DNA of 64,000 bases from the NCBI RefSeq assembly GCF_007829885.1, contig NZ_VIWW01000001.1, positions 2,604,001-2,668,000 of the forward strand. The letters run 5' to 3'. Positions 56,209-64,000 of the stretch are shown in pieces. The notes under the pieces were generated by a model that was not told where the DNA came from, did no database searches, and worked only from the letters and a program-made list of their open reading frames with translations. This stretch comes from Streptomyces brevispora. Its GTDB lineage: Bacteria; Actinomycetota; Actinomycetes; Streptomycetales; Streptomycetaceae. Numbering within the stretch: position 1 is the first letter of the stretch; the number at the start of each line of letters is the position of its first letter. A program made the translations under genes and the position numbers.

Positions 56209-57387
56209 TCAGCCGGAGATCTCCGGTGCGTCCGCGCCCATCCTGGCCCGGTCGGCGGCGGCCGTCCCATGGGTCCAGCCGTCCGGGTCGGTGGCGCCCC
56301 GCACCCGGGTGGTCGTGGTCCGCGGGAACATCCGCTCGGCGGCGTCCGTGACCGCCATGTCGCGGGCGGCCAGCACCGGCAGCAGCCCGGGGTCCGCCGC
56401 GCCGGACGGGCCGGCCGCGGCGCCCTCGGCGTCGGCCTCCGCGGTGGCGCGGGCGGTGCCGTCGGCCAGTCGGCGGCCCAGCCGCTGGGCGTACGCCATC
56501 AGGAAGGACTGCCGGAAGGTCTTGGTCCGTTTGCGCCCGCCGGCCCGCTGGCCCGCCTCGGCCCGGGTCATCGCCACCGTGCCCTGCACCAGCAGCGAGG
56601 TGTGGAGCAGCTCCACGGCCTCCAGGTCCGATGCGAAGCCGACGACCGTGGAGAAGCCGAGATCGCTGTTCCACACGGCCCGGCAGCGGTTCGCGGAGGC
56701 GACGGCGTCGAGCAGGATCGCCTTGGCCGTCTCGTACGGGGCGTCCACCCCGATCCGACGGGCGCCCGGGGCGCGGCTGCTGTGCGTACGGGCGGCGAGC
56801 AGCGCCTCGTCGATGCTGTGCCGGGCCATCAGCTCCTGCGCCTTGGTGGTGAGCGCCTCCGCCTCCTCGGGGAACCCGGTCGCCTCCGCCTTGGCCAGCA
56901 GGGCCCGGATGCGGGTCAGCATGCGGGGTTCGTCGTGCGCGGGCGGAAGCCGCAGCCCGTCGCGCGGCGCGCCGGGCGGGGGCCCGACGGGTTCGATGGC
57001 GGGCAGCCGCAGGAGCAGCCGGTAGAGCCCAAGGACCGCGGAGGCGTACGAGAACCGGTCGGGCCGGTTGGCCGGCGGCGCCGGGGGCAGCTCGTCCAGC
57101 TGGGACTGCCAGCGGGGCGGCAGCCGCTCGTAGCGTCGCACCTCCGAGGCGATCAGTCCGGCGGCCAGACCGGCGGCGTGCTCGTCGAGTTCGCGACGGA
57201 CGACCCGTACGAGGTCGGCGGGCAGCCAGCCGCGTTCCCAGGCGCGCCGGACGAACTCCTCGCCGCGCCGCAGCAGCTCGGCGTCGCTCGCCGGGTCGGC
57301 GGCGGCGAGGGAGGCGCCGGTGTCGAGACCGGCGTCGCCGTCCGAGTAGAGGGCGGCCGCGAATGCCTGGTCGATCACCGGTTCCAT
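56209..57387 (-). CDS. DUF2786 domain protein
   Basis: 392 residues. The DUF2786 motif ML-T-RIRALLAKAEATGFPEEAEAL, then AQELMARHSIDEALL, is near the middle; a second conserved part (AKAILLDAVASANRCRAVW and FRQSFLMAYAQRLGRRL) follows. Phage and chromosomal members resemble metallopeptidase-like or nucleic-acid-associated proteins, but function is unknown. No signal peptide is present. ATG 57387 starts the conserved MEPVIDQAFAAALYSDG. It is a stand-alone minus-strand gene. Confidence 0.83.
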   Translation of the reverse strand: MEPVIDQAFAAALYSDGDAGLDTGASLAAADPASDAELLRRGEEFVRRAWERGWLPADLVRVVRRELDEHAAGLAAGLIASEVRRYERLPPRWQSQLDELPPAPPANRPDRFSYASAVLGLYRLLLRLPAIEPVGPPPGAPRDGLRLPPAHDEPRMLTRIRALLAKAEATGFPEEAEALTTKAQELMARHSIDEALLAARTHSSRAPGARRIGVDAPYETAKAILLDAVASANRCRAVWNSDLGFSTVVGFASDLEAVELLHTSLLVQGTVAMTRAEAGQRAGGRKRTKTFRQSFLMAYAQRLGRRLADGTARATAEADAEGAAAGPSGAADPGLLPVLAARDMAVTDAAERMFPRTTTTRVRGATDPDGWTHGTAAADRARMGADAPEISG

Positions 57388-57494
57388 GAGGTCAGGGTAG
57401 GCGTGGCAGGGTCGGTGAGTTTCATCCACAGCCTGTGGATATCGAACCTTCGGGCGACCCCGACGCCACACGGTGACGCGTCGTACGCCACGCG

Positions 57495-58406
57495 TTACGG
57501 AAGGAGGACGAGCTTCCCCCGTACGTGCCCCGCCTCACTCCGCCGCTGCGCGTCGGCCGCGTCGACGAGCGGCAGGGCCTGCTCGACCTGCACCCGCAGC
57601 TCGCCGTCGGCCGCCAGCCGGGCGTGCTCGGCCAGCTGCTCCCCGGACCGGGAGCCGCCCCCGGAGAAGGCGACACCGTACGTGGCCGCGTCCGGGTCGG
57701 CGATGGTGACGATCCGGTCGGTGGTGCCGCCACGCAGCTCGATGGAGTCCGGCAGCGCACCGCGCCCCGCCGCGTCGAAGACCGCGTCCACACCCTGGGG
57801 AGCGGCATCGCGCACCCGGCCGACCAGCCCGTCCCCGTACTCCACCGGGGTCGCGCCGATCACCCGCAGATAGTCGTGGTTGGCCGCGGACGCCGTACCG
57901 ATCACGGTCGCGCCCCGGGCCACCGCCAGCTGAACCGCGGCCGAGCCGACGGCTCCGGCCGCCCCGTGCAGCAGCAGCGTCTCGCCCTCGGCCACGGCGA
58001 GCTCGTCCAGGACGCGCTGGGCGGTGTTCGCCGCGATGGTCAGCGCCGCCGCGTCCTGCCAGCTCAGCTCCGCCGGCTTGGGCGCGACGAGCGTGGCGTC
58101 GGCCAGGGCGTACTCGGCGTAGGACCCGGTGGCGCTCCAGCCCAGCACCTCGTCGCCCACCGCGACACCGGTGACCCCTTCCCCGGTCCGGTCGACCACC
58201 CCGGCGAACTCGACGCCCGGGATCGCCGGGAGCGAGGTGGGGAAGGCCTCCTCCATCCAGCCGTGACGGATCTTGTAGTCGATCGGGTTCACGCCGGCGG
58301 CCATGACCTTCACCCGTACCTGCCCCGGACCGGGGTGCGGGTCCTCGACCCGGGCGGGGTGCAGGACCTCGGGCCCGCCGAACTCCTCGAAAACGATCGC
58401 TTCCAT
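57495..58406 (-). CDS. NADP-dependent quinone oxidoreductase (medium-chain, zinc-free)
   Basis: 303 residues. MDR superfamily: VMAAGVNPIDYKIRHGW, IPGVEFAGVVDRTGEGV, and the nucleotide-binding GAAGAVGSAAVQLAVARGA. There are no structural zinc cysteines, placing it with quinone reductases. Such enzymes reduce quinones or enones with NADPH; the physiological substrate is unknown. ATG 58406 with GAAGGGG 8 bases upstream is clear. It is divergent from the DNA polymerase gene. Confidence 0.9.
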   Translation of the reverse strand: MEAIVFEEFGGPEVLHPARVEDPHPGPGQVRVKVMAAGVNPIDYKIRHGWMEEAFPTSLPAIPGVEFAGVVDRTGEGVTGVAVGDEVLGWSATGSYAEYALADATLVAPKPAELSWQDAAALTIAANTAQRVLDELAVAEGETLLLHGAAGAVGSAAVQLAVARGATVIGTASAANHDYLRVIGATPVEYGDGLVGRVRDAAPQGVDAVFDAAGRGALPDSIELRGGTTDRIVTIADPDAATYGVAFSGGGSRSGEQLAEHARLAADGELRVQVEQALPLVDAADAQRRSEAGHVRGKLVLLP

Positions 58407-58527
58407 CGTGACTGTCCCCTTCGGTGGCCGCTCCGGGCCCCGGAGCAGGCCCGTTGCCGATCTTCCCGCCTGCGACCCGCCCGCGCACGCCGCCTCGCTG
58501 TCAGTCCCGGGTGCCAGACTCGGCCAT

Positions 58528-60240
58528 ATGACCGAACGCTGGGCCCTGTCCCCCACGGAGAACGGTGGCGCCCGCCTCGTCCCGCTGGACGGCACCGGCC
58601 TGCCCGCCGCCCCGGTCGTGACCGAACCCGATCTGGTCGAGGCCGTCCGCTCCCGCCCCGGTGTCACCCGCTGGGTGTGGCGCTCGACCGCCGAGATCTA
58701 CCCCCGGCTGCTCGCCGCCGGGGTGCGTGTGGAGCGCTGCTACGACATCGAGGCCGCCGAGTCCCTCCTGCTGGGACACGAGGGCCGGCTCGGCGAACCG
58801 CGCTCGGCGGCCGCCGCCCACGCCCGCCTGCGGGGCGCCCCGGTGCCGGCCGATCCGCCGCCGCGCCCGGCGGTGCCCGGCTCCCAGTCCTCCCTGTTCG
58901 AACCCCGGTCCGGTGCGGACCTGACCTTCGACGCCCTGCTCCAGGTCTACGCCGACCAGCTGACCCGGCACGACGCCACGGACCACCCGGGGCGGATGCT
59001 CCTGCTGACGGCCGTCGAGTCGGCCGGGATGCTGGTCGCCGCCGAGATGAACCGTTCGGGGCTGCCCTGGCGGGCCGACGTCCACCGGGACGTCCTTCAG
59101 GAGCTGCTGGGCGAGCGGTACGCGGGCGGTGGCGAGCCGCGCAAGCTGGCCGAGCTGGCGGACGAGGTGTCCGCCGCCTTCGGCCGCAGGGTCCGCCCGG
59201 ACCTCCCCGCCGACGTGGTGCGGGCGTTCGCACAGGCCGGCATCAAGGTGAAGTCGACCCGCCGCTGGGAGCTGGAGGGGCTGGACCATCCGGCGGTGCG
59301 GCCGCTCGTCCAGTACAAGAAGCTGTACCGGATCTGGACGGCGCACGGCTGGAGCTGGCTCCAGGACTGGGTCCGCGACGGTCGCTTCCGCCCCGAGTAC
59401 CAGCCGGGCGGCGCGGTCAGCGGCCGCTGGACGACCAACGGTGGCGGGGCACTGCAGATCCCCAAGGTGATCCGGCAGGCGGTCGTCGCCGACGAGGGCT
59501 GGCGCCTGGTCGTCGCGGACGCCGACCAGATGGAGCCGAGGGTGCTGGCCGCGATCTCCCGCGACCGGGGCCTCATGGAGGTGGCCGGCCACGACGGCGA
59601 CCTCTACACCGCGCTGTCCGACCGCGCCTTCCACGGCGACCGCGACCACGCCAAGATCGCCCTGCTCGGTGCCGTCTACGGCCAGACCTCGGGGAACGGC
59701 CTGAAGAATCTGGCCGCGCTGCGCCGGAGGTTCCCGCACGCCGTCGCCTATGTGGACGATGCCGCGAAGGCCGGAGAGGAAGGCCGTCTCGTACGGACCT
59801 GGCTCGGCCGGACCAGTCCGCCCGCAGTGGGCAGCGGGGACGACGGGGAGGCCGGCATGCCGCAGGAGGGCGACGATCTTCCGGCGGACGGCTCCGAGCA
59901 CCCGGCGGACGGCCGGTTCATGCCCGGTTACGCCTCGTCCAACGCCCGTGCGCGCGGCCGCTTCACCCGTAACTTCGTGGTGCAGGGCAGCGCCGCCGAC
60001 TGGGCGCTGCTGCTGCTGGCCGCCCTGCGCCAGTCGCTCACCGCCGCCGGACTCCGGGCCGAACTGGTCTTCTTCCAGCACGACGAGGTGATCGTGCACT
60101 GTCCGCAGGAGGAGGCCGGGGCGGTGGTGGAGGCGATCCGGGCGGCCGGTGAACTGGCCGGGCGGACCGCCTTCGGTGAGACACCGGTGCGCTTCCCGTT
60201 CACCACGGCGGTAGTGCGGCGCTACTCGGACGCGAAGTGA
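58528..60240 (+). CDS. Actinobacterial DNA polymerase I homologue (bifunctional 3'-5' exonuclease/polymerase type)
   Basis: 570 residues. Family A polymerase: motif A VVADADQMEPRVLAAISRD, motif B RDHAKIALLGAVYGQTSG, and motif C FFQHDEVIVHC, plus VSGRWTTNGGGALQIPKV. The N-terminal region (about 1-200) corresponds to the exonuclease part, but the DEDD acidic residues are not clearly visible, so proofreading activity is doubtful. It lacks a 5'-3' exonuclease domain. In actinobacteria this is a second polA-like gene, probably for repair. Confidence 0.88.
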   Translation: MTERWALSPTENGGARLVPLDGTGLPAAPVVTEPDLVEAVRSRPGVTRWVWRSTAEIYPRLLAAGVRVERCYDIEAAESLLLGHEGRLGEPRSAAAAHARLRGAPVPADPPPRPAVPGSQSSLFEPRSGADLTFDALLQVYADQLTRHDATDHPGRMLLLTAVESAGMLVAAEMNRSGLPWRADVHRDVLQELLGERYAGGGEPRKLAELADEVSAAFGRRVRPDLPADVVRAFAQAGIKVKSTRRWELEGLDHPAVRPLVQYKKLYRIWTAHGWSWLQDWVRDGRFRPEYQPGGAVSGRWTTNGGGALQIPKVIRQAVVADEGWRLVVADADQMEPRVLAAISRDRGLMEVAGHDGDLYTALSDRAFHGDRDHAKIALLGAVYGQTSGNGLKNLAALRRRFPHAVAYVDDAAKAGEEGRLVRTWLGRTSPPAVGSGDDGEAGMPQEGDDLPADGSEHPADGRFMPGYASSNARARGRFTRNFVVQGSAADWALLLLAALRQSLTAAGLRAELVFFQHDEVIVHCPQEEAGAVVEAIRAAGELAGRTAFGETPVRFPFTTAVVRRYSDAK

Positions 60241-60288
60241 CGCGCGACCGTGCGCGGTGACGCGTGGCGACGTGCGGTGACGTGGTGG

Positions 60289-60483
60289 TCAGCGGCTGTC
60301 CGGCGGGGGCGGCGCGTCCTGGCCCCTGCCCCCGGCGGGCGGGGTCCGGAACACGGCGAGTCCATGGTCCAGGGGCCCTGCGGCCAGGTGCCGGTGGCGA
60401 TGCCGTCCGTTGAGCAGATGGATGGCGAGCGCCACCACGGCGATCATGCCCACTACTACCACCACGGTGATCAGGATCTCCAT
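60289..60483 (-). CDS. Small membrane protein with a His-rich linker
   Basis: 64 residues starting MEILITVVVVVGMIAVVALA, one membrane helix, then NGRHRHRHLAAGP and a Pro-rich disordered end. The His/Arg stretch may bind metal. No family is recognised. It lies beyond the polymerase gene on the other strand. A longer open frame upstream is not coding-like. Confidence 0.55.
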   Translation of the reverse strand: MEILITVVVVVGMIAVVALAIHLLNGRHRHRHLAAGPLDHGLAVFRTPPAGGRGQDAPPPPDSR

Positions 60484-60579
60484 GCGACATGGCCTCCTCG
60501 GGCCGTACCTCGCGTCATTCCAGGCTACTGCGGAGATGCCCGGGACGGCGGCCGGGAAGCGGGCCGGGCCGGGTACGGC

Positions 60580-60614
60580 GTGTGCCCCGGGGGGGGAGGA
60601 GCCCCGGGGCACAC
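60580..60614 (-). terminator. Terminator after the dioxygenase remnant
   Basis: GTGTGCCCCGGGG (60580-60592) pairs with CCCCGGGGCACAC (60602-60614), a perfect 13-bp stem with a purine loop, about 30 bases beyond the remnant's stop codon. Confidence 0.75.
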
Positions 60615-60645
60615 GCGCGGCGGTGGTGCCCGCCGGTCCGCTCGT

Positions 60646-61084
60646 CTACCCGCGTTCCCACAACGCGGGGACGTTCGGCGGCTCCCAGCCGGCCAGGGCG
60701 GTGTGCGCCTGCAGACAGCGGTACGCGACCCCGCCGTAGGTGACGCGGTTTCCCGCGTTGTAGAGCGTGCCGGCCGCCCAGCTGCCGCCCGGTTGGGTCG
60801 GCGGATCGGTCGGCGGGTCGGTCGGGTTCTGTGCGCCGTCGAGGACGAAGTCGAAGGTCCCCTCCTTGCCGGAGCCGACGGTCCGGACGTTCATCAGGAG
60901 CGCCGGGTCGTAGAGGGTGTCGGTGTTGTTGCGCGGCTCGTTCGGGAAGTACAGCTGTGTGGTGAGGACCCGCGAGCCGGGCGCCTGGGCCTTCACGTGG
61001 ATGTGCCGGGTACGGCCGGGGTACAGCCCCGCCACGACCGTGGAGGGTGAAGGCGCCGGACGCGTCGGTGAACTGGTGGCCGCG
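60646..61084 (-). pseudogene. 3' remnant of a secreted intradiol dioxygenase with C-terminal CBM5/12 domain
   Basis: RGHQFTDASGAFTLH is followed, after a frameshift near 61040, by AGLYPGRTRHIHVKAQAPGS and LLMNVRTVGSGKEGTFDFVL: the C-terminal half of an intradiol ring-cleavage dioxygenase with the iron-binding RHIHVK region. A Pro/Thr linker and AAGTLYNAGNRVTYGGVAYR with AGWEPPNVPALWERG form a complete carbohydrate-binding module. From memory this domain order equals SACTE_2871 of Streptomyces sp. SirexAA-E, a secreted dioxygenase with a lignin-binding domain. The signal and N-terminal half are gone, replaced by a protease gene. Confidence 0.8.
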
Positions 61085-62144
61085 GCCCGGCTGCCGGAGA
61101 CGAACGAGCCGCCGGAGTCTCCGGGTTCGGCGCACACATTGGTGCGCGTCACCCCGGAGACGGTGCCCTCCTGGTAGGTGACGCTGCTGTTGCGCTGCTG
61201 GACCGTGCCGCAGTGCCAGCCGGTCGTCGAGCCCGAGCGGCAGACCGACGAGCCCTCCACGCCTCGGTGGAACCGGTGACCGTCACATCACCGTTGCCGT
61301 AGCCGTTCACCAGGGGACGCGGGGTCCAGCCGGTGTTCGCGGCGACCCAGGAGTAGTCACGGCCGGGGAAGGTGGAGCCCTGGAAGGAGCCCTGGGCCTG
61401 CTGGTTGTAGCCGCTGGTGCTGACGCCCGGGGTTCCGCAGTGCCCGGCGCTGACGAAGCCGCCCTGGGTGCCGCGCTTGACGGAAAAGCCGATGAAGCAG
61501 CGGCCCGAGCCGTTCATGTAGTACGCGTCACCGCCGCGCAGATCCGTGAACGTGCGCGGCTGTGCATTCGTTTGACTGATCGTCACCCGTGCGGCCGGTA
61601 CCCCGGCCTCGGCAAGGAAGGCCTCGCCCGCTCCGCTCCGGCCGGCTTCGACGACGACGCGGTTGCTGCGCACGTCGACGTACCAGACGGGTATGTTCTT
61701 CGGCGCCCGGTGCAGCGTCACCCGGTCGAGGGCTGCCTTGGCCGAGGTGAGTTCGGCCAGGCTGTGGCCGACGACGACGGCCCGCGCACCGGCCTCGGTG
61801 ATCCTGGCGGTGTCCGACGCGTCGGTGGTGGCGACGGTCAGCTCCGCCGCGTCACCGCTCACCCGCGCCCCGGCGAAACCGGCACCGAGGGAGTGCCGCA
61901 GCCCGGCGGCCACGGCTGCCGCGCGGGTCTCCTCGCCGATCCTGGTCCGTGCCTGGGCGGCAGTGAGTCCGAGAGCGCGCCGCATCGCCTTGAGCAGACC
62001 GGGAGAGAGCCCCTCCGCCCCGGCGACGGGTGTGGAGGGAGCGGCGGCGGGGTCGGCGGACGCGGTGCCGGTCAGCCCGGCCAGGGCGAGCGCGCCGACG
62101 GCGACGGTGGCGGCGCACGCGGCCATGGCACGTCTTCGGAGCAT
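61085..62144 (-). pseudogene. Broken S1E (streptogrisin/alpha-lytic type) protease gene fused to the dioxygenase remnant
   Basis: MLRRRAMAACAATVAVGALA begins a signal peptide, followed by a pro-region and the mature protease (FIGFSVKRGTQGGFVSAGHCG with catalytic His; FPGRDYSWVA with Asp). Near 61258 the frame shifts after VTGSTEA, and only the shifted frame gives SSVCRSGSTTGWHCGTVQQ and EPGDSGGSFVSGS with the catalytic Ser. Soon after SGS the C-terminal part is replaced by dioxygenase sequence (junction near 61085). So the gene has a frameshift and a lost 3' end. Confidence 0.85.
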
Positions 62145-62343
62145 GGATCTCTCCACGGAAATCTCCACGGAACTCTCCTTGGTTGCGGGGGAATTGCCGA
62201 CAACGTAGCCGCGCGCACCCGGCCGAATGAGATCCCGTCCGCCCCATCGCACCACGTTATGGGGTAGCCGTGACCGGCGGCGATACGGCGCAACACCCGC
62301 TCCCGGCCTCCCCACGCGCCGCCCGCACGAGTAGGTTCCCCTC

Positions 62344-63024
62344 ATGCGAATAGGCCAACTGCTGGGCACCGGACGCTCCGCCGACGTGTACGAGCTGGAC
62401 GAGCAGTGGGTCCTGCGGCGTTATCGCCTCGGGCTGGACGCCGGGCGCGAGATGCCCGTCATGTCCTACCTCTCGGCGTCCGGCTACCCGGTCCCCCGGC
62501 TCGGTCCGCTGCCCGCGTCGGCCGGTCCCGGCGACCTGGTCCTGCAACGTCTCACCGGTCCGACGATGCTGGAGTCCCTGGTCTCCGGCGAGCTCGGCGG
62601 GGGCGAGGGCTCCGCCATGCTGGCGGGCCTGCTCGCCGATCTGCACACCGTCCCGGCCCGGCTCTCGACGGATCCCGAGGACCGGATCCTCCACCTCGAC
62701 CTGCATCCGGGCAACGTGATGCTGACGGCCGACGGCCCCGTGGTGATCGACTGGAGCAACACCGAGGAGGGACCGCCCGCCCTGGACCGGGCCATGACCG
62801 CGCTGATCCTGGCCCAGGTCGCGGTCGATCCCCACATCCCGGCGGCGGCGGGCGCCCGCGCGCTGCTGGACACCCTGATGCCCCTCCTGGCCGCCGACGA
62901 CGGCATCCCGGCCCGCCACCTCGCCGCCGCGGCGGCCCGTCGCGCCGCCAATCCGACGATGAGCCCGGCCGAACTGGCCCTGATCGGGGAGGCGTCGGCC
63001 CTGGTCGCGGTGCTGTCGGGGTGA
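62344..63024 (+). CDS. Aminoglycoside phosphotransferase-like kinase
   Basis: 226 residues, a short APH/choline-kinase-like fold. MRIGQLLGTGRSADVYELDE is the Gly-rich start; ILHLDLHPGNVMLT contains the catalytic loop HLDLHPGN, and VVIDWSNTEEGP the metal-binding Asp. The protein is shorter than typical APH enzymes, lacking part of the C-terminal helices. It might phosphorylate a small sugar or alcohol; resistance is only one option. ATG 62344 lies between decayed genes. Confidence 0.83.
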   Translation: MRIGQLLGTGRSADVYELDEQWVLRRYRLGLDAGREMPVMSYLSASGYPVPRLGPLPASAGPGDLVLQRLTGPTMLESLVSGELGGGEGSAMLAGLLADLHTVPARLSTDPEDRILHLDLHPGNVMLTADGPVVIDWSNTEEGPPALDRAMTALILAQVAVDPHIPAAAGARALLDTLMPLLAADDGIPARHLAAAAARRAANPTMSPAELALIGEASALVAVLSG

Positions 63025-63078
63025 GATCCGGCCGCCGCTAGGTGCAGGCCGGGCGACGGTCCCCCTCGCGACCTGCCG

Positions 63079-63270
63079 TCAGAGTTGCTCCAGGCTGTCC
63101 GTTCCGTCCTGGCCATAGGACTTCTGGTGCGGAGGCTTGTGATGCGGGGGCTTGTGGTGCGGGGGCCGCGGGTTGCTGAGGGTGATGGTGACCGTCGCCG
63201 GCTTGCTCACGATCTGGTTGCCCTGCGGGCCGGTTCCCGCCGCGACCGCGCTGAAGGTCCGCGCCGCGGT
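63079..63270 (-). pseudogene. C-terminal fragment of a surface protein, His/Pro-rich tail
   Basis: The minus-strand frame reads TFSAVAAGTGPQGNQIVSKP, ATVTITLSNPRPPHHKPPHH and KPPHQKSYGQDGTDSLEQL before a stop. The first part resembles the end of a beta-sandwich repeat domain of a secreted protein. No start codon or signal peptide is found upstream in the 80 bp before the next gene. Probably a remnant; I cannot name the family. Confidence 0.35.
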
Positions 63271-63347
63271 GCTGCGCCGCCGACGCTGAGCCCCTCGGTT
63301 CCAAATGCTGTTGCGGGCGGCGCGCCCGTGAAGAAGGATCACCACCT

Positions 63348-64000
63348 GTGACGACAGCCGAACAACAGCCGCAGCCCGTACGGCAATCCCCCGACAGCGC
63401 TTCGCCCCGCCCCCTCGCACTGATAACCGGCGTCGGCCGTACGGTCGGCATCGGCGCGGGCATCGCCACGGGGCCGTCGTTCACGGCCGAGCAGCTTCCG
63501 CTCCTTGAGGAGCACGGAGTGATGGCCGACGCGACGTCCATGGAGCAGTTCGACGAGTTCTGCACCGGTCGGCCCGGGAAGGCCGTCGGGCTCAGGCTGC
63601 GGGTTCCCCTCCCCAAGTCGCTGCACAACATCGCCACATTCGGCAGCGGCAGCCGGTTCGGCGCGTTCGCGACCGATGCGCGCCTCAAGGAGATCCTGGA
63701 CCGCACGGGGTGCCGGCTGACCCGGCTGCACACCCACACGGGCCAGATGTCCCCGCAGCACCTCACCTACAAGGCGCGGTACCTGCTAGCCGTGGCAGAG
63801 GCGTACCCGAGCATCGAGGAGATCGACCTCGGCGGAGGCTTCTTCGCGCTGTACGCGGATCGTGAGCAGGCCAAGCTGGCCTGGGCTTCGGTCGCCGCCG
63901 ACCTGGACGACTTCGAGCGGAGGACGGGCCGGAGGATCCGGATCCTGGTCGAACCCGGTGCGGCCATCCTCTCGTTCCACGGCTACCTCCTGGCGACGGT
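63348..64000 (+). pseudogene. In-frame chimera: SDR N-terminus fused to a PLP decarboxylase (runs off the window)
   Basis: GTG 63348 (AAGGA upstream) begins a short-chain dehydrogenase: RPLALITGVGRTVGIGAGIA, the Rossmann TGxxxxxGIG. At about residue 40 the sequence changes in frame to TGPSFTAEQLPLLEEHGVMA, DATSMEQFDEFCTGRPG, LHTHTGQMSPQHLTYKARY and EEIDLGGGFFALYADRE, a fold-type III (DAP/Orn/Arg decarboxylase-like) enzyme. The decarboxylase N-terminus with its PLP lysine is missing, and the SDR lacks its catalytic part. The frame is open to the window edge. Probably a deletion product without either activity. Confidence 0.75.

Overview
The window is a piece of a Streptomyces chromosome, or a very close relative. 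It has very high GC, GC-rich third codon positions, many GTG starts and few bases between genes. The gene order clpC - 'SCO3374 family' - lsr2, the folate/ftsH/hpt/tilS/dacB/ppa block and a tipA-like gene next to a glutamate decarboxylase match, from memory, the core region around SCO3366-SCO3416 of S. coelicolor. I see no rRNA, tRNA, CRISPR array, IS element or prophage.

Layout. 0-9.3 kb: a TetR regulator with a long operator-like inverted repeat, an M23 peptidase with a long leader, a PQQ-type propeller protein whose N-terminus looks missing, clpC with a very strong terminator, lsr2, argA with a BlaI-type regulator, and two small unknowns. 9.3-15 kb: a tightly coupled cofactor operon (DUF2520 protein - panC - nadB - nadC - coaX) serving NAD and CoA. 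15-18.3 kb: an aldolase-like PLP enzyme, a DUF5937/ArsR-type regulator with a clear operator, and a dead P-loop kinase gene. 18.3-22.5 kb: a two-component system, then an NDUFAF7-like methyltransferase beside an orphan NuoD. 22.5-27.5 kb: a coiled-coil membrane protein and a glycine betaine/choline-type ABC transporter with its ATPase gene divergent. 27.7-34 kb: an esterase divergent from an MprF-like lysyltransferase, then folP, an NTF2-like protein, folB, folK and a DUF3180 protein. 34-42.3 kb: folE, ftsH, hpt, tilS, a zinc metalloprotease and dacB on the minus strand, and ppa on the plus strand. 42.4-48.7 kb: ThrE-like exporter, DedA, YbjQ, a miniature tipA-like gene, a ClC-type channel and gadB. 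48.7-58.4 kb: a TrkH remnant, PadR, aldehyde dehydrogenase, an XRE-DUF5753/ATPase/DUF397 regulatory trio, a lipoprotein, FUSC, DUF2786 and a quinone-reductase-like protein. 58.5-64 kb: an actinobacterial DNA polymerase I homologue, then a stretch of broken and fused genes.

The housekeeping operons look intact, but several accessory genes are deletion products. The tipA-like gene keeps only its two ends. A streptogrisin-type protease is joined to the tail of a secreted intradiol dioxygenase with a carbohydrate-binding module. A short-chain dehydrogenase N-terminus runs in frame into a PLP decarboxylase. TrkH survives as a C-terminal scrap. A P-loop kinase has frameshifts and has lost its Walker lysine. 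This looks like accessory-gene decay by short deletions. The most promising positive signals are a perfect 19-bp inverted repeat (1.1 kb apart) that brackets the ATPase/DUF397 pair in the XRE regulatory trio, and the methyltransferase-NuoD pair, which may be a bacterial version of the mitochondrial NDUFAF7-NDUFS2 system.
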